Assembly: GCF_935825525.1 (NCBI RefSeq)
Contig: NZ_CAKXZT010000122.1
Coordinates: 1-64,000, forward strand
Reading direction: 5' to 3'
DNA from: Mesorhizobium escarrei
Lineage (GTDB): Bacteria > Pseudomonadota > Alphaproteobacteria > Rhizobiales > Rhizobiaceae
DNA length: 64,000 bases
The notes below the pieces were generated by a model. That model searched no databases, was not told the origin of the DNA, and saw only the letters and a program-made list of their open reading frames with translations. Position 1 is the stretch's first letter, and every line of letters begins with the position of its first letter. The translations under genes were made by a program, and so were the position numbers. Positions 16,244 through 27,091 of the stretch are shown piece after piece.

Positions 16244-16699
16244 TCACGAACCGGCTTCGCCAGCCTCGCCGAGAACCTCGGCAACGGCGCGCTCGAAACG
16301 CGATGCCTCCGTCACCAGCCAGTCGGCCATGGCCGGCCAATTGTCCTCGGCAAAACAGTTCACCCGCCACAGCGAATTGATGCCGAGGCCCTCGCAACTC
16401 TGTTCCGGCCTGAGCTTCAACCTATCTTCGATCGCCGGCTGGAACGGTTTCAACCGCGACCAGGCTTCCGTGGCGCCGAACTTCTCGTTGCGGCCGAAGA
16501 AGACGCCGACATGGTTCTGCGCCGGCGCGACATACATGGAAAGGACCAATGCGAAGTCGGGCAGCCCGCGCTGCCAGAACCAGGGTCCGCGCCGCGCCAT
16601 CAGAGGCCTTTCTTCTGGATGCCGTTCCGCGAACAGCGTCCAGAAGCCGCGTTGGCGGAACTCAGACGCGCGGCGGCCGCCAAAGTCGAATTCGCTCAT
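16244..16699 (-). CDS. Conserved hypothetical protein (possibly DUF4268-like)
   Basis: A 151-residue soluble protein rich in aromatic residues. Segments such as RGPWFWQRGLPDFALVLSMY, HVGVFFGRNEKFGATEAW and NWPAMADWLVTEASRFERAV look like a compact alpha/beta domain and loosely resemble DUF4268. No catalytic motif was recognised. It lies just downstream of gapR on the same strand and may be co-transcribed with it. The role is unknown. Confidence 0.7.
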   Translation of the reverse strand: MSEFDFGGRRASEFRQRGFWTLFAERHPEERPLMARRGPWFWQRGLPDFALVLSMYVAPAQNHVGVFFGRNEKFGATEAWSRLKPFQPAIEDRLKLRPEQSCEGLGINSLWRVNCFAEDNWPAMADWLVTEASRFERAVAEVLGEAGEAGS

Positions 16700-16747
16700 G
16701 GTTCGACCCGTTGCGGGCGCAACCGGCGCCCAGGGCTGTTACCAGCC

Positions 16748-17008
16748 TTACACCATGCCGAGTGCGGCTTTGTAGAGGTCGAGGATGGTTTCCTCCTCTT
16801 GCCGCTCAGCCTGGTCCTTCTTGCGCAGCCGGATGATCGACCGCATCGCCTTGGTGTCGAAGCCGGTGCCCTTGGCCTCGGCGAACACTTCCTTGATGTC
16901 GTCGGCGATCGTCTTCTTCTCTTCCTCGAGCCGCTCGATGCGCTCGATGAAGGCTCGCAGCTGGCCGGCGGCAACAGTCTGGCTGGTCTCGGTGATGTCG
17001 TCGGCCAT
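16748..17008 (-). CDS. gapR: DUF2312 protein, GapR family nucleoid-associated protein
   Basis: An 86-residue all-helical protein with a long coiled coil, [19 protein letters not shown], then [20 protein letters not shown] and [14 protein letters not shown]. It matches the DUF2312 family, whose Caulobacter member GapR binds overtwisted AT-rich DNA and supports replication and chromosome segregation. Length and motifs are complete. It precedes a hypothetical gene on the same strand. Two or more DUF2312 paralogues are common in rhizobia, so orthology to GapR proper is likely but not certain. Confidence 0.88.
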   Translation of the reverse strand: MADDITETSQTVAAGQLRAFIERIERLEEEKKTIADDIKEVFAEAKGTGFDTKAMRSIIRLRKKDQAERQEEETILDLYKAALGMV

Positions 17009-17167
17009 TTTTTCTCCGCGTCGTTTCCATGCCGCGACTCACGAACCGTCGCGGCGAATTTGCAGCGGTTCGATGCCCGACCGGAGGCGACCGGTCAAGC
17101 TGTTATCGATGCGGCATGAAGGGCTGCCGCCAGACGCAGAAACCTCTGCCTGGGCAACATTTCTGTC

Positions 17168-20100
17168 TCATCCGAAGGCGATCAGCAGATCCTTCGCGTC
17201 GATCTGGTCGCCGGCCTTGACCAGCACTTCGGCGATTGTGCCGTCGCGCTCGGCATGCAATGCCGTCTCCATCTTCATCGCCTCGATCGACAAAAGCACG
17301 TCGCCGGCCTTGACCGCCTGGCCGGCGGCAACGGCAAGCGCCGAGACGACGCCGGGCATCGGCGCGCCGACATGCGCCTCGTTGCCCGGCTCAGCCTTGC
17401 GCCGCGCCTTGGCGGCGGAAGCGCCATGCGCGCGGTCCGGCACTTTGACCCGGCGCGGCTGGCCGTTGAGCTCGAAGAACACGGTGACCATGCCCTTCTC
17501 GTCGACATCGCCGATGGCCAGGCAGCGCACCACCAGCGTCTTGCCCTTCTCTATGTCGACAAAGATCTCGTCTTCCGGCTTCATGCCGTAGAAATAGGTT
17601 GGCGTCGGCAGCACGCTGACCGGCCCGTAGGTTTCCTGCGCTGCGGTAAAGTCGGAGAAAACCTTCGGGTACATCAGCCACGAGGCGAATTCGAATTCGC
17701 TGAGCTTGCGCTCGAGCTTATCTTCGATCTCCTTGCGGCTGGCCTTGAGATTGGCCGGTTTCAACTGCGAGCCAGGTCGCACGGTGATCGGCTTATCGTC
17801 CTTAAGCACCTTCTTCTGCAGTGCCTCCGGCCAACCGCCCGGCGACTGGCCGAGATCGCCGCGCAGCATCGACACGACCGAGTCCGGGAAGGCGATATCC
17901 CTGGCAGGATTTTCGACATCTGCAACCGTCAGGTCCTGGCTCACCATCATTAGCGCCATGTCGCCAACGACCTTGGACGACGGCGTCACCTTGACGATGT
18001 CACCGAACATCAGATTGACGTCGTGATAGGTTTGCGCCACTTCGTGCCAGCGCGTCTCCAGCCCGAGCGAGCGCGCCTGCTCCTTGAGGTTGGTGAACTG
18101 CCCACCCGGCATTTCGTGCAGGTAAACTTCCGAGGCCGGTCCCTTCAGGTCGCTTTCGAAGGCAGCATACTGGTTGCGCACCGCCTCCCAGTAGAACGAG
18201 ATATTCCTGATCCATTGCGGGTCGAGGCCCGGATCCCGCTCGGTGCCCTTCAGCGCCTCGACGATCGAGCCCAGGCAAGGCTGCGAGGTGTTGCCGGACA
18301 GGGCATCCATCGCCGCGTCAATGGCGTCGACACCGCTGTCCACCGCCGCCAGCACCGTCCCCGCCGACAGGCCTGACGTGTCGTGCGTGTGAAAGTGGAT
18401 CGGCAGGTCGGTCGCCTCGCGCAGCGCCTTGAACAGTGCGCGAGCGGCGTTCGGCTTCAAGAGCCCGGCCATGTCCTTGACCGCGACGATATGGGCGCCG
18501 GCCGCCTGCAACTCCCTGGCCAGCGCGACGTAGTATTTGAGGTCGTACTTGGCTCGCGCCGGGTCGAGTATGTCGCCGGTGTAACAGATCGCTGCTTCGA
18601 TCAGCTTGCCTTCGGCGCCGACCGCGTCCATGGCGACGCGCATGTTGTCGACCCAGTTCAGGCAGTCAAAGACTCGGAACAGGTCGACGCCGCCGCTTGC
18701 TGCCTGTTTGACGAAATGCTGGACGACATTGTCGGGATAGTTGGTGTAGCCGACGCCGTTGGCGCCGCGCAAAAGCATCTGCAGCAACAGATTGGGCGCT
18801 GCCTCGCGCACCAGCGAGAGCCGCTCCCACGGGTCTTCGGTGAGGAAGCGCATGGCGACGTCGAAGGTCGCCCCGCCCCAGCATTCGAGCGACAAAAGCT
18901 GCGGCAGCGCACGCGCATAGGTGCCGGCAATGCCGGCGATGTCATATGTGCGCACCCGCGTCGCGAGCAGGGATTGGTGTCCGTCGCGCATCGTCGTGTC
19001 GGTGACCAGCACCTCTTTGCGTGCGCGCATCCAGGCCGCGAATTTCTCCGGCCCAAGCGCATCGAGCTTCTGCTTGCTGCCATCAGGCACATCGCCGTTG
19101 AGATAGGGCACCATCGGTGCCGCCGCATCGGCCTTCGGCTGCGGCCGGCCGCGAGTCTCGGGATGGCCGTTGACGCTGACATCGGCCAGGTAGTTGAGCA
19201 GCTTGGTCGCGCGATCCTGCCGCTTCACGCTCGCGAACAGTTCCGGCGTCGTGTCGATGAACTTGGTCGTATAGGAATTTTCGGCGAAACTCGGGTGATT
19301 GATGATCGCCTCGAGGAAGGTGAGGTTGGTCGCCACCCCGCGAATACGGAACTCGCGCAGCGCCCGGTTCATGCGGGCGATGGTCTCGGCCGGCGTCGGC
19401 GCCCAGGCTGTCACTTTTTCCAGCAGCGGGTCATAGAAACGGGTGATGACCGCGCCCGAATAGGCGGTGCCGCCATCGAGGCGGATGCCGAAACCGGTGG
19501 CGCCGCGATAGGCGGTGATGCGGCCATAGTCGGGGATGAAATTATGCTCGGGATCTTCCGTAGTGATGCGGCACTGCAGCGCGTGGCCGTTGAGCCTGAT
19601 ATCCTTCTGCGCCGGCACGCCCGATTCCGGCGTGCCGATGGCAAAGCCATCGAGGATATGAATCTGCGCCTTGACGATGTCGATGCCGGTCACCTGTTCG
19701 GTGACGGTGTGCTCGACCTGGATGCGCGGATTGACTTCGATGAAGTAGAATTTGCCGGTGTCGGCATCCTGCAGGAACTCGACCGTGCCGGCGCCGATAT
19801 AACTCGTCTCGCGCGCGATCTTCAGCGCGTAGCCGCAAAGCTCTTCGCGCTGCGACATTTGGAGATACGGCGCCGGCGCGCGCTCGACCACCTTCTGGTT
19901 GCGGCGCTGGATGGAGCAATCGCGCTCGAACAGGTGCACGGCATTGCCGTGTGTGTCGCCCAGCACCTGCACCTCGACATGGCGGGCGCGCTCGATCAGC
20001 TTTTCGAGATAGACCTCGTCCTTGCCGAAGGCGGCTTTCGCTTCGCGCTTGCCCTCCGTCACCTCGCGGGCGAGATCGGCCTCCGAACGGATGGCGCGCA

Positions 20101-20626
20101 TGCCGCGGCCGCCGCCGCCCCACGACGCCTTCAGCATCACGGGATAGCCGATCGTCCTGGCGAGCGCCTTCACCGCCTCGATGTCGTCCGGCAGGGGATC
20201 GGTGGCGGGGATTACCGGCACGCCGACCTCGATTGCCAGGTTGCGTGCGGCGACCTTGTTGCCGAGCCTGCGCATCGTATCCGGCTTCGGTCCAATGAAA
20301 ATAATGCCGGCCTTGGCGCAGGCTTCGGCGAATTCAGGGCTTTCCGACAACAGCCCATAGCCCGGATGGATGGCATCGGCGCCCGAAAGCCTGGCGACGC
20401 GGATCACTTCCTCGATCGACAGATAGCTTTCGATCGGCCCCATATCCCTGTTCAGATGCGGCCCGCGCCCGACCTGGTAGCTTTCATCCGCCTTGAAGCG
20501 GTGCAGCGAGTATTTGTCCTCCTCGGCCCAGATCGCCACGGTTTTGAGGCCGAGTTCGTTGGCCGCGCGGAAGACGCGGATGGCGATTTCGGACCGGTTG
20601 GCGACAAGGATCTTCGTGATTGCCAA
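17168..20626 (-). CDS. pyc: Pyruvate carboxylase
   Basis: A 1152-residue biotin enzyme that makes oxaloacetate from pyruvate and bicarbonate with ATP. Biotin carboxylase domain first (ILVANRSEIAIRVFRAANE, ATP-grasp GGGGRGMRAIR near 175), then the carboxyltransferase (DTTMRDGHQSLLATRVRT near 545; metal-ligand HFHTHDTSG), the allosteric/tetramer region, and a biotinyl domain with SIEAMKMETAL near the end, the Lys being biotinylated. The start is a TTG giving (M)AITKILVANRSE, preceded by GGAGCC; this gives the length usual for rhizobial Pyc. An ATG 14 codons upstream is an alternative. Monocistronic. Confidence 0.97.
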   Translation of the reverse strand: MAITKILVANRSEIAIRVFRAANELGLKTVAIWAEEDKYSLHRFKADESYQVGRGPHLNRDMGPIESYLSIEEVIRVARLSGADAIHPGYGLLSESPEFAEACAKAGIIFIGPKPDTMRRLGNKVAARNLAIEVGVPVIPATDPLPDDIEAVKALARTIGYPVMLKASWGGGGRGMRAIRSEADLAREVTEGKREAKAAFGKDEVYLEKLIERARHVEVQVLGDTHGNAVHLFERDCSIQRRNQKVVERAPAPYLQMSQREELCGYALKIARETSYIGAGTVEFLQDADTGKFYFIEVNPRIQVEHTVTEQVTGIDIVKAQIHILDGFAIGTPESGVPAQKDIRLNGHALQCRITTEDPEHNFIPDYGRITAYRGATGFGIRLDGGTAYSGAVITRFYDPLLEKVTAWAPTPAETIARMNRALREFRIRGVATNLTFLEAIINHPSFAENSYTTKFIDTTPELFASVKRQDRATKLLNYLADVSVNGHPETRGRPQPKADAAAPMVPYLNGDVPDGSKQKLDALGPEKFAAWMRARKEVLVTDTTMRDGHQSLLATRVRTYDIAGIAGTYARALPQLLSLECWGGATFDVAMRFLTEDPWERLSLVREAAPNLLLQMLLRGANGVGYTNYPDNVVQHFVKQAASGGVDLFRVFDCLNWVDNMRVAMDAVGAEGKLIEAAICYTGDILDPARAKYDLKYYVALARELQAAGAHIVAVKDMAGLLKPNAARALFKALREATDLPIHFHTHDTSGLSAGTVLAAVDSGVDAIDAAMDALSGNTSQPCLGSIVEALKGTERDPGLDPQWIRNISFYWEAVRNQYAAFESDLKGPASEVYLHEMPGGQFTNLKEQARSLGLETRWHEVAQTYHDVNLMFGDIVKVTPSSKVVGDMALMMVSQDLTVADVENPARDIAFPDSVVSMLRGDLGQSPGGWPEALQKKVLKDDKPITVRPGSQLKPANLKASRKEIEDKLERKLSEFEFASWLMYPKVFSDFTAAQETYGPVSVLPTPTYFYGMKPEDEIFVDIEKGKTLVVRCLAIGDVDEKGMVTVFFELNGQPRRVKVPDRAHGASAAKARRKAEPGNEAHVGAPMPGVVSALAVAAGQAVKAGDVLLSIEAMKMETALHAERDGTIAEVLVKAGDQIDAKDLLIAFG

Positions 20627-20810
20627 GGACAAGGCTCCAGACGCTGGCGGGAAGGGAACTGGCGCCATGATTAACGCGAAAATGCTGCAGCGCAAACGAA
20701 ATCAGGTGGGGGGTAGTAAACCGATTTAGTTTGATCTACCGCGTTGTCACATTGCGTATCGGTCCGGACGTCGCCTCGCGGTCCCGATCCAGGCTTTCGG
20801 AAACTCCCAT

Positions 20811-20840
20811 GAAAAATGCCCGGCGCGAGGCGCCGGGCAT
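20811..20840 (-). terminator. Rho-independent terminator after the liv operon
   Basis: ATGCCCGGCGC (20816-20826) and GCGCCGGGCAT (20830-20840) are perfect 11-bp arms with a GAG loop. On the minus strand the stem is followed by TTTTTC, directly after the stop of the substrate-binding protein gene. Confidence 0.92.
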
Positions 20841-20865
20841 TCCGAAGTTGTCGTCGTCGACAGGC

Positions 20866-21984
20866 TTACATTTTCTGGACGTAGGTGTACTTGCCGTCGT
20901 CGCCCTTCTTCCATTCGTACATGACGTAGCCAGGCAGCGTCGGATCGCCCTTCTCGTCGTAGGAAAGATCGCCCAGCACGGTCTTGAACGGGCCATTGGC
21001 CTTGAGAGCCTTGGCAACTTCCATCGGATCGTTCGACTTGGCGGCTGTGGCGGCTCCCGCGATCGCCTGCATGGCGGCGTAGGAATAAAGCGTGTAGGCC
21101 TCCGGCTCGAAGCCCTGCGCACGGAACTTCTCGACCAGTTCCTTGTTCTCCGGGATCAGACGCGGATCCGGGCCGAATGTGTTCAGCGTGCCATCAACCG
21201 CGTCACCGGCGATTGAGGCCAGTTCGTTCGACACGATGCCGTCGCCGGAAACCAGCGTGGCCTTGAGGCCCTGGTCAGCCACCTGGCGGATGATCAGTCC
21301 GGCTTCGGTGTGCAGACCACCCCAATAGATGATGGAAACACCGGCTTGTTTCATCTTGGCGATCAGCGCCGAGAAGTCCTTGTCGCCGATATTGACGCCT
21401 TCATACATGACTTCCGTCACGCCGGCAGCGTTCATCGCCTTCTTGGTCTCGTCGGCAAGGCCCTGACCATAGGTCGTCTTGTCGTGGACGACCGCGATCT
21501 TGGCATCCTTGAAGTTCTGCGCGAGATAGGCGCCGGCGATACTGCCCTGCTGGTCGTCGCGTCCGCAGGTGCGGAACGTGTTCCACAGGCCGCGCTCGGT
21601 GAACTGCGGGTTGGTCGCGGCCGGGGTGATCTCGAGGATACCGTTTTCCGCGTAGACTTCCGATGCCGGGATCGAAACGCCCGAGTTGAAGTGGCCGACC
21701 ACGAACTTGACACCGTCGCCGACGAACTTGTTGGCTACCGAAATGCCCTGCTTCGGATCGGAGACGTCGTCGCCGATCGTGAGCTTGACCTGCTCGCCGT
21801 TGATGCCGCCGGCCGCATTGATGTCGGCGACAGCCTGTTCGGCGCCCTTCTGCAGCTGCGCGCCGAAGGCGGCATTCGGGCCGGTGATCGGACCGGCAAC
21901 TCCGATCAGGACGTCAGCCCACGCGCTTCCGCTGAACGCGACGAGCGCGGTCAGGGCGACGGCGGACAAAAGTGATTTTCTCAT
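20866..21984 (-). CDS. Branched-chain amino-acid ABC transporter, periplasmic substrate-binding protein
   Basis: A 372-residue LivJ/LivK-type binding protein. The signal peptide [20 protein letters not shown] ends at AWA. The mature part begins [18 protein letters not shown] and carries [18 protein letters not shown] and the Leu/Ile/Val receptor pattern [23 protein letters not shown] at 21984 has GGGAG nearby. It is the last gene of the importer cluster, with a strong terminator directly downstream, but its own leader of about 120 bases allows separate expression, as is usual for binding proteins. It feeds the permeases LivHM and ATPases LivGF encoded upstream. Confidence 0.93.
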   Translation of the reverse strand: MRKSLLSAVALTALVAFSGSAWADVLIGVAGPITGPNAAFGAQLQKGAEQAVADINAAGGINGEQVKLTIGDDVSDPKQGISVANKFVGDGVKFVVGHFNSGVSIPASEVYAENGILEITPAATNPQFTERGLWNTFRTCGRDDQQGSIAGAYLAQNFKDAKIAVVHDKTTYGQGLADETKKAMNAAGVTEVMYEGVNIGDKDFSALIAKMKQAGVSIIYWGGLHTEAGLIIRQVADQGLKATLVSGDGIVSNELASIAGDAVDGTLNTFGPDPRLIPENKELVEKFRAQGFEPEAYTLYSYAAMQAIAGAATAAKSNDPMEVAKALKANGPFKTVLGDLSYDEKGDPTLPGYVMYEWKKGDDGKYTYVQKM

Positions 21985-22123
21985 GTAAAACGCTCCCATT
22001 TACAGAGTGGGCGTGGATGATGCTTTCATGCGATGCCCACTTTTACTCGCAGAAAGCGTACTTTGCCGATTTTCAGGCACTTGTCACGCCGATTCATCCC
22101 CGAAACGGCGTTAATGATGAACG

Positions 22124-22471
22124 TCAACCTTTTGGTTTCCAATTCAAAAGCGATGCTCTTTCGTAGAGCCAGCTATACTGTGTCACCATCTGGTTGGTGC
22201 GCGTGTATTGATAGCCGATGAAGCCCAGTATCATCAGGACGATGGTGTCGACGATGTAGTAGTGCAGCGAGAACATCGTGCCGCCGAACAGCGCGTGATG
22301 GATGAACCTTACGGCTATACCGAGGCCGAGCAAATAGGCGAACAATTGGACGAAGCTGCGCCATGTCTGGGCGCAGGCCTTGCCCGTCATCCACGCCGCC
22401 CAGCCGCCAAGCAGGCAGGTGACGAAGAAGAACTGCCAGACCGAGGGTTCCTCATAGAGAATGCCCTGCAT
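22124..22471 (-). CDS. DUF6867 family membrane protein in the liv cluster
   Basis: A 115-residue protein with three or four hydrophobic helices (around residues 12-30, 40-60 and 70-92) and a C-terminus YSWLYERASLLNWKPKG. It is a conserved partner of liv clusters in rhizobia and matches what is annotated as DUF6867. It sits between livF and the binding protein gene, in the same orientation and 18 bases downstream of livF. A role in the importer is inferred from position only. Confidence 0.78.
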   Translation of the reverse strand: MQGILYEEPSVWQFFFVTCLLGGWAAWMTGKACAQTWRSFVQLFAYLLGLGIAVRFIHHALFGGTMFSLHYYIVDTIVLMILGFIGYQYTRTNQMVTQYSWLYERASLLNWKPKG

Positions 22472-22489
22472 GATTGATGTCTCCTGAAC

Positions 22490-23221
22490 TCAGTGATGGC
22501 CGCCTTCGAGATAGGCGGCGCGCACGTCCGGATCGGCGAGCAGCTCCTTGCCGGTGCCGCTCATCGTCACGTTGCCGTTGACCATGACATAGCCTCGCGT
22601 GGCGAGCTTCAGCGCGCCGAAGGCGTTCTGCTCGACCAGGAACACGGTCAGCCCCTGCGTGCGGTTCAACTCGCGGATGGCGTCGAAGATCTGCTTGACG
22701 ATCAGCGGCGCCAGGCCCAGCGAAGGCTCGTCGAGCAAGAGCAGTTTCGGCCGCGCCATCAGCGCACGTCCGATCGAAAGCATCTGCTGCTCGCCGCCCG
22801 ACAGCGTGCCGCCGCGCTGGGTAATGCGTTCCTTCAGGCGTGGAAACAGCGTGAACACCTTCTCAACGTCCTCGTCGTAGTGCTTGAGGTTGTCGAGGCT
22901 GGCGCCCATCTGCAGGTTTTCCATCACCGTCATGCGCGGGAAGATGCGCCGGCCCTCCGGAGATTGGGCGATGCGCATGCGCGCGATCTCATGGGTCGGC
23001 AACTGGGTTATGTCGGTGCCGGCGAAGGTGATGGTGCCGGCCCGCGCCCGTGGTGCACCAAAAATGGTCATCATCAGCGTCGACTTGCCGGCGCCATTGG
23101 CGCCGATCAGCGCCACGATCTCGCCCTGCTTGACGGTGACATCGACGCCGTTCAGCGCCCTGATGTTGCCGTAGTAGGTCTGGACGCCCTTGATGTCGAG
23201 CAGCGTTGTGCCGGCCATCAT
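22490..23221 (-). CDS. livF: Branched-chain amino-acid ABC transporter ATPase LivF
   Basis: A 243-residue ABC ATPase. Walker A GANGAGKST, signature LSGGEQQMLSIGRA, Walker B LLLLDEPSLGLAP and the LivF-type VFLVEQNAFGALKLATRGYV are all present. With LivG it powers import through LivHM. The start ATG (23221, or the next ATG at 23218) overlaps the livG stop codon, so translation is coupled. Confidence 0.95.
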   Translation of the reverse strand: MMAGTTLLDIKGVQTYYGNIRALNGVDVTVKQGEIVALIGANGAGKSTLMMTIFGAPRARAGTITFAGTDITQLPTHEIARMRIAQSPEGRRIFPRMTVMENLQMGASLDNLKHYDEDVEKVFTLFPRLKERITQRGGTLSGGEQQMLSIGRALMARPKLLLLDEPSLGLAPLIVKQIFDAIRELNRTQGLTVFLVEQNAFGALKLATRGYVMVNGNVTMSGTGKELLADPDVRAAYLEGGHH

Positions 23222-24381
23222 TCATTCCCTCCGCCCCGGTTGGAGTCGCCCGGTGTCTTGGGCTTTGCCGGAGCCTTGGCGGCCGGCTTTGCAGTGGAGG
23301 ATTTCGCGGCGGAAGGTTTCTCCGGTTTGGCTTCGGCCGGCGATGCGGGCCTTGCCGCGCCCGACCTTGCATCGACCTGCCCGGCTTTCGACGCGCCCTT
23401 CGACACCGTGACGCGTTCGCCCTCACTGTGTCCGACCGTGTCGGTCACCGGTCCGGCGAAATACGAGGACGACGAGCCCGGACCGTGCGTCGCATCCGGG
23501 CCGGTGTCGAGTTGCTCGATGACGTCTTCGTCGCCGACCTCGATCAGCACCGTCTCGACGTCCTCGTCTTCGACCCCGAGATAGGCGGCGATGACACGCG
23601 GGTCGGTGCGCACCGCATGCGGACTGCCGTCCGAGATTTTGCGCCCGTACTCGAGCACCACGACATGGTCGGAAATCTGCATGACCACCGCCATGTCGTG
23701 CTCGATCAGCAGGATGGAGGTGCCGGTGTTGTCCTTGATGTCCATAAGGAGCGCGTTGAGCGCCATTGATTCCTTCGGATTGAGCCCGGCCGCCGGTTCG
23801 TCGAGGCAGAGCAGTTCCGGACCCGTGCACATGGCCCGCGCGATCTCCAGGCGCCGCTGCGCGCCGTAGGGCAAGTCGCCGGCCGGATCGTCGGCTCGAT
23901 CGACGAGGTCGGCCTTTTCCAGCCAGTGCCTGGCGAGGTCGATCGACTCGGCCGACGCCGTCCGGTAGCCGCTGAAGCCAAACAAGCCGAGGATAGTGTA
24001 GCCGGACGCCTTCATCAGCTTGTTGTGCTGCGCCACCAGCAGATTCTCCAGCAGTGTCATGCCGGAAAACAGGCGGATATTCTGGAAGGTGCGCGCCACC
24101 TTGGCTCGCGCCGGAATCTCATGGTTCGGCAGCCGTTCGAGCAGATAGCTCGAGCCGTCGCGCCGGTTGAGCGTGAGCATGCCCTCAGACGGCTTGTAGA
24201 AGCCGGTGATGCAGTTGAACACGGTGGTCTTGCCGGCGCCGTTCGGCCCGATCAGCGCGGTAATCTCGCCGCGCCTGGCCTGGAAAGACAGGTCGCCGAT
24301 GGCGACCAGACCGCCGAACTTCATCGACAGATGTTCGACCTGCAGGATGGCATCGTTCACGGATGGGCTCGCATCACTCAT
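23218..24381 (-). CDS. livG: Branched-chain amino-acid ABC transporter ATPase LivG with long C-terminal tail
   Basis: A 387-residue LivG. The ATPase core (to about residue 265) has Walker [19 protein letters not shown], signature [12 protein letters not shown], Walker [14 protein letters not shown] and [20 protein letters not shown], ending [10 protein letters not shown]. coli LivG ends here, near 255 residues. About 120 further residues follow: an acidic stretch ([17 protein letters not shown]) and a low-complexity Ala/Pro/Lys tail ([19 protein letters not shown]). The tail is in frame and free of stops. The gene overlaps livM at its start by one base. Confidence 0.93.
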   Translation of the reverse strand: MSDASPSVNDAILQVEHLSMKFGGLVAIGDLSFQARRGEITALIGPNGAGKTTVFNCITGFYKPSEGMLTLNRRDGSSYLLERLPNHEIPARAKVARTFQNIRLFSGMTLLENLLVAQHNKLMKASGYTILGLFGFSGYRTASAESIDLARHWLEKADLVDRADDPAGDLPYGAQRRLEIARAMCTGPELLCLDEPAAGLNPKESMALNALLMDIKDNTGTSILLIEHDMAVVMQISDHVVVLEYGRKISDGSPHAVRTDPRVIAAYLGVEDEDVETVLIEVGDEDVIEQLDTGPDATHGPGSSSSYFAGPVTDTVGHSEGERVTVSKGASKAGQVDARSGAARPASPAEAKPEKPSAAKSSTAKPAAKAPAKPKTPGDSNRGGGNE

Positions 24382-25976
24382 CAGCCGTGGCCCTCCTTGG
24401 TGAAGGAGCCGGATACAGCCCTCCTCTCCTTGAGAAAGGCTGTCGGTTCACGACTGCCGACGAAGCCGCGCGGCTTCCACAGCATGACGATGACCATGGC
24501 CATGCCGAACAGCAGCATGCGGTAGAGTTCCGGCGTGAAGTCGGGACCGAAGACCTGCTTCAGGAAATCGAGTTCGCGCAGAACCTCGGTGCCACCGATC
24601 ATCACCATGGCGGCGACGGCGATGCCGACCAGCGAACCCATGCCGCCGAGCACGACGATGGCGAGGATGATGGCCGATTCCAGGAAGATGAAGGATTCGG
24701 GGCTGACGAAACCTTGCCGCGCGGCGAAGAACGAGCCGGCGAAGCCGCCGAACATGGCGCCGGTGGCAAAGGCGGTGAGCTTGGTGGTGGTGGTGTTGAT
24801 GCCGAGCGAGCGGCAGGCGATCTCGTCCTCGCGCAGCGCTTCCCAGGCGCGGCCGACGGGCATGCGCCTAAGCCTGATGGTGACGAAGGCGGTGAGCAGG
24901 CAGAGCCCGAGGATCAGGTAGTAGAGGAAGATCTTGTAATAGGCGCTCGACGTGGCGATGTCCAAGACCTTGGCGATATAGTTCGGATCCGAGACGTTGA
25001 ACGTCATCAGCCCGAAAAAGGTGACCTTGGGAATGCCGGTGATACCGGCCGAGCCGTTGGTAACCTCACGCCAATTGATCAGCACCAGACGAATGATCTC
25101 GCCGAAGGCCAGCGTCACGATCGCCAGGTAGTCGCCGCGCAGGCGCAGCACCGGAAAGCCGAGCAACACCCCCCAGAAGGCGGCCATGGCGCCGGCGGCA
25201 GGCAGCAGGATCCAGAACGACAGGCCGTATTGCGTGCCGAGCAGCGCATAGGCATAGGCGCCGACGGCATAGAAGGCGACATAACCAAGGTCGAGCAGGC
25301 CGGCGAGGCCAACGACGATGTTCAGCCCCCAGGCCAGCATTACATAGATCAGGATCTGAATGCCGTAATTGTCGACCCATTTCAGAGAACCCTGGAACCC
25401 GGCGGCCACCGATCCTCCGTACAGAGCAAGCACCAGCACAACGATGATCGGGTAGAGCGCCAGTGCGGTTATGCCCAGTGCCGAGAAATGGGCATGGATG
25501 AAGGTTCGGAAATAAAACATCACCGAGGCGAGGGCGTAGATGATCGCCAGCGCTCTCAGGAACCGTGCATAACCGGCCAGGCCGGGCCCCAGCAATCCGT
25601 CAAGGGAGCCGGCAAGGAAGGCCAGCACGGCCACTATAACGATGGCAGCGATGAAATACGGCAAGCGGAAGAACCGCGTCGCCATGCTCTCCGGCAGCAG
25701 GCCGGTGGCGACGTCGACGATCTTCTGATTTGCCAGGAAAGGCTGTCCGTAGGCGACATAGAGAAAACGGCCGGCCATGGTGAGCACGACCACGACTGCA
25801 AGAAGCCACCAGCGCTGTACAAGGATCAGCTCGTTGGAGATGTTCTGATCGGTCCTCAGACCGATGAACAGCACGAACAGGCCGAGCGCGATGGCGCCGG
25901 CATAAAGCGCTTCGCGGGTAGCGCGCTGCATGGGAGTGGCGACGATGTCGCGCTCCGGAGACGTGGTGACCGCCAT
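24381..25976 (-). CDS. livM: Branched-chain amino-acid ABC transporter permease LivM (extended N-terminus)
   Basis: A 531-residue permease, about 100 residues longer than E. coli LivM. The C-terminal two-thirds is a classical LivM ([40 protein letters not shown], and the EAA-like loop [20 protein letters not shown]). The first 190 residues hold about four to five extra helices (from [19 protein letters not shown]), corresponding to the extended N-terminal region of LivM. It forms the channel with LivH. The stop TGA overlaps the livG start. Confidence 0.94.
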   Translation of the reverse strand: MAVTTSPERDIVATPMQRATREALYAGAIALGLFVLFIGLRTDQNISNELILVQRWWLLAVVVVLTMAGRFLYVAYGQPFLANQKIVDVATGLLPESMATRFFRLPYFIAAIVIVAVLAFLAGSLDGLLGPGLAGYARFLRALAIIYALASVMFYFRTFIHAHFSALGITALALYPIIVVLVLALYGGSVAAGFQGSLKWVDNYGIQILIYVMLAWGLNIVVGLAGLLDLGYVAFYAVGAYAYALLGTQYGLSFWILLPAAGAMAAFWGVLLGFPVLRLRGDYLAIVTLAFGEIIRLVLINWREVTNGSAGITGIPKVTFFGLMTFNVSDPNYIAKVLDIATSSAYYKIFLYYLILGLCLLTAFVTIRLRRMPVGRAWEALREDEIACRSLGINTTTTKLTAFATGAMFGGFAGSFFAARQGFVSPESFIFLESAIILAIVVLGGMGSLVGIAVAAMVMIGGTEVLRELDFLKQVFGPDFTPELYRMLLFGMAMVIVMLWKPRGFVGSREPTAFLKERRAVSGSFTKEGHG

Positions 25977-25980
25977 GAAC

Positions 25981-26883
25981 TCAGACCTTTTCGACTTCTG
26001 GCCGGCCGAGAATGCCGGAAGGCAGGAAGATCAGCACGATCGCCAGGATGGAGAAGGCCGCGACGTCCTTATAGTCGATCGAGAAGTAAGCCGACCACAT
26101 GCTTTCGATGAAGCCGATCATAAGCCCGCCGAGCACGGCCCCGGGCAACGAGCCGATGCCGCCGAGCACGGCCGCGGTGAAAGCCTTCACGCCGGGCGTG
26201 AAACCGTCGGAGAAGGCGATGACGCCATAATACATCAGGAACAGCGTGCCGGCGACGGCGGCAAGGGCCGCACCCATGACGAAGGTGATCGAGATGGTGC
26301 GGTCGACGTCGATGCCGAGCAACGCCGCCATCTTCCGGTCCTGCTCGCACGCTCTTTGGGCCCGACCCAGCGAGGTCTTGTTGACCAGGTACCAGAACAG
26401 CGCCAGCAGCAGCGCGGTGACGATGACGATGACGATTTGCTTCAGCGACACGCTGACGCCCTCGATATTATAGACCTTGGACACCATCGGCGGGATCGGC
26501 TTGTTGCGCGGCCCCTGCGTCACCTGGACGAAGTTCGACAGCGCGATCGACATGCCGATCGCGGTGATCAGCGGCGCCAGCCGGAACGAACCGCGCAATG
26601 GCCGGTAGGCCACCTTCTCGATCGTCCAATTGTACAGGCTGGTCAACAGCATCGCGACGATCATCATGACCAGCAGCGCGATCACCACCGGCACCGAATA
26701 GAACAAAGCACCGAGGATGAGGAAAACGATGAGGGCGGTGAAGGCGCCGACCATAAAGATGTCGCCATGGGCGAAATTGATCATGCCGATGATGCCGTAG
26801 ACCATCGTGTAGCCGATCGCTATCAGCCCATAGATCGATCCCAGCGTCAGCCCGTTGATAAGCTGCTGGACAAAATACTGCAT
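25981..26883 (-). CDS. livH: Branched-chain amino-acid ABC transporter permease LivH
   Basis: A 300-residue permease with eight or so helices. It begins [20 protein letters not shown], and includes [20 protein letters not shown], the EAA-like [20 protein letters not shown] and [17 protein letters not shown]. It pairs with LivM. The true start is ATG at 26883; upstream in-frame codons are non-coding in character. It is the first gene of the importer, with a 336-base leader region before it containing a phased direct repeat. The livM start follows five bases after its stop. Confidence 0.95.
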   Translation of the reverse strand: MQYFVQQLINGLTLGSIYGLIAIGYTMVYGIIGMINFAHGDIFMVGAFTALIVFLILGALFYSVPVVIALLVMMIVAMLLTSLYNWTIEKVAYRPLRGSFRLAPLITAIGMSIALSNFVQVTQGPRNKPIPPMVSKVYNIEGVSVSLKQIVIVIVTALLLALFWYLVNKTSLGRAQRACEQDRKMAALLGIDVDRTISITFVMGAALAAVAGTLFLMYYGVIAFSDGFTPGVKAFTAAVLGGIGSLPGAVLGGLMIGFIESMWSAYFSIDYKDVAAFSILAIVLIFLPSGILGRPEVEKV

Positions 26884-27091
26884 GCTGTCGTGGCTCCCCT
26901 GGAATGTCGCCCATGCAGACGCATTCCTTTTCGTATTTCCCCTAGTCGTAAAGTTTCGAGCCCGGATTGCAACGTCATTCTTTAATCGGCATGCGTGATT
27001 TTGAAGCACGCAATCGGATTGCCCGTTCTTTCCCTTCCCGGCCTCTGGACTATCGCGGACCCTATCATTGGCATAACGCAATGTCTTTGGC

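Noticed and set aside
18383..20674. A 763-residue plus-strand frame across pyruvate carboxylase
   Set aside because: Antisense shadow created by G+C-rich codon use; the opposite strand encodes an unmistakable Pyc.
24363..26111. A 582-residue plus-strand frame rich in His, Asp and Gly
   Set aside because: Typical shadow of the hydrophobic LivM permease read on the other strand; no recognisable domain.
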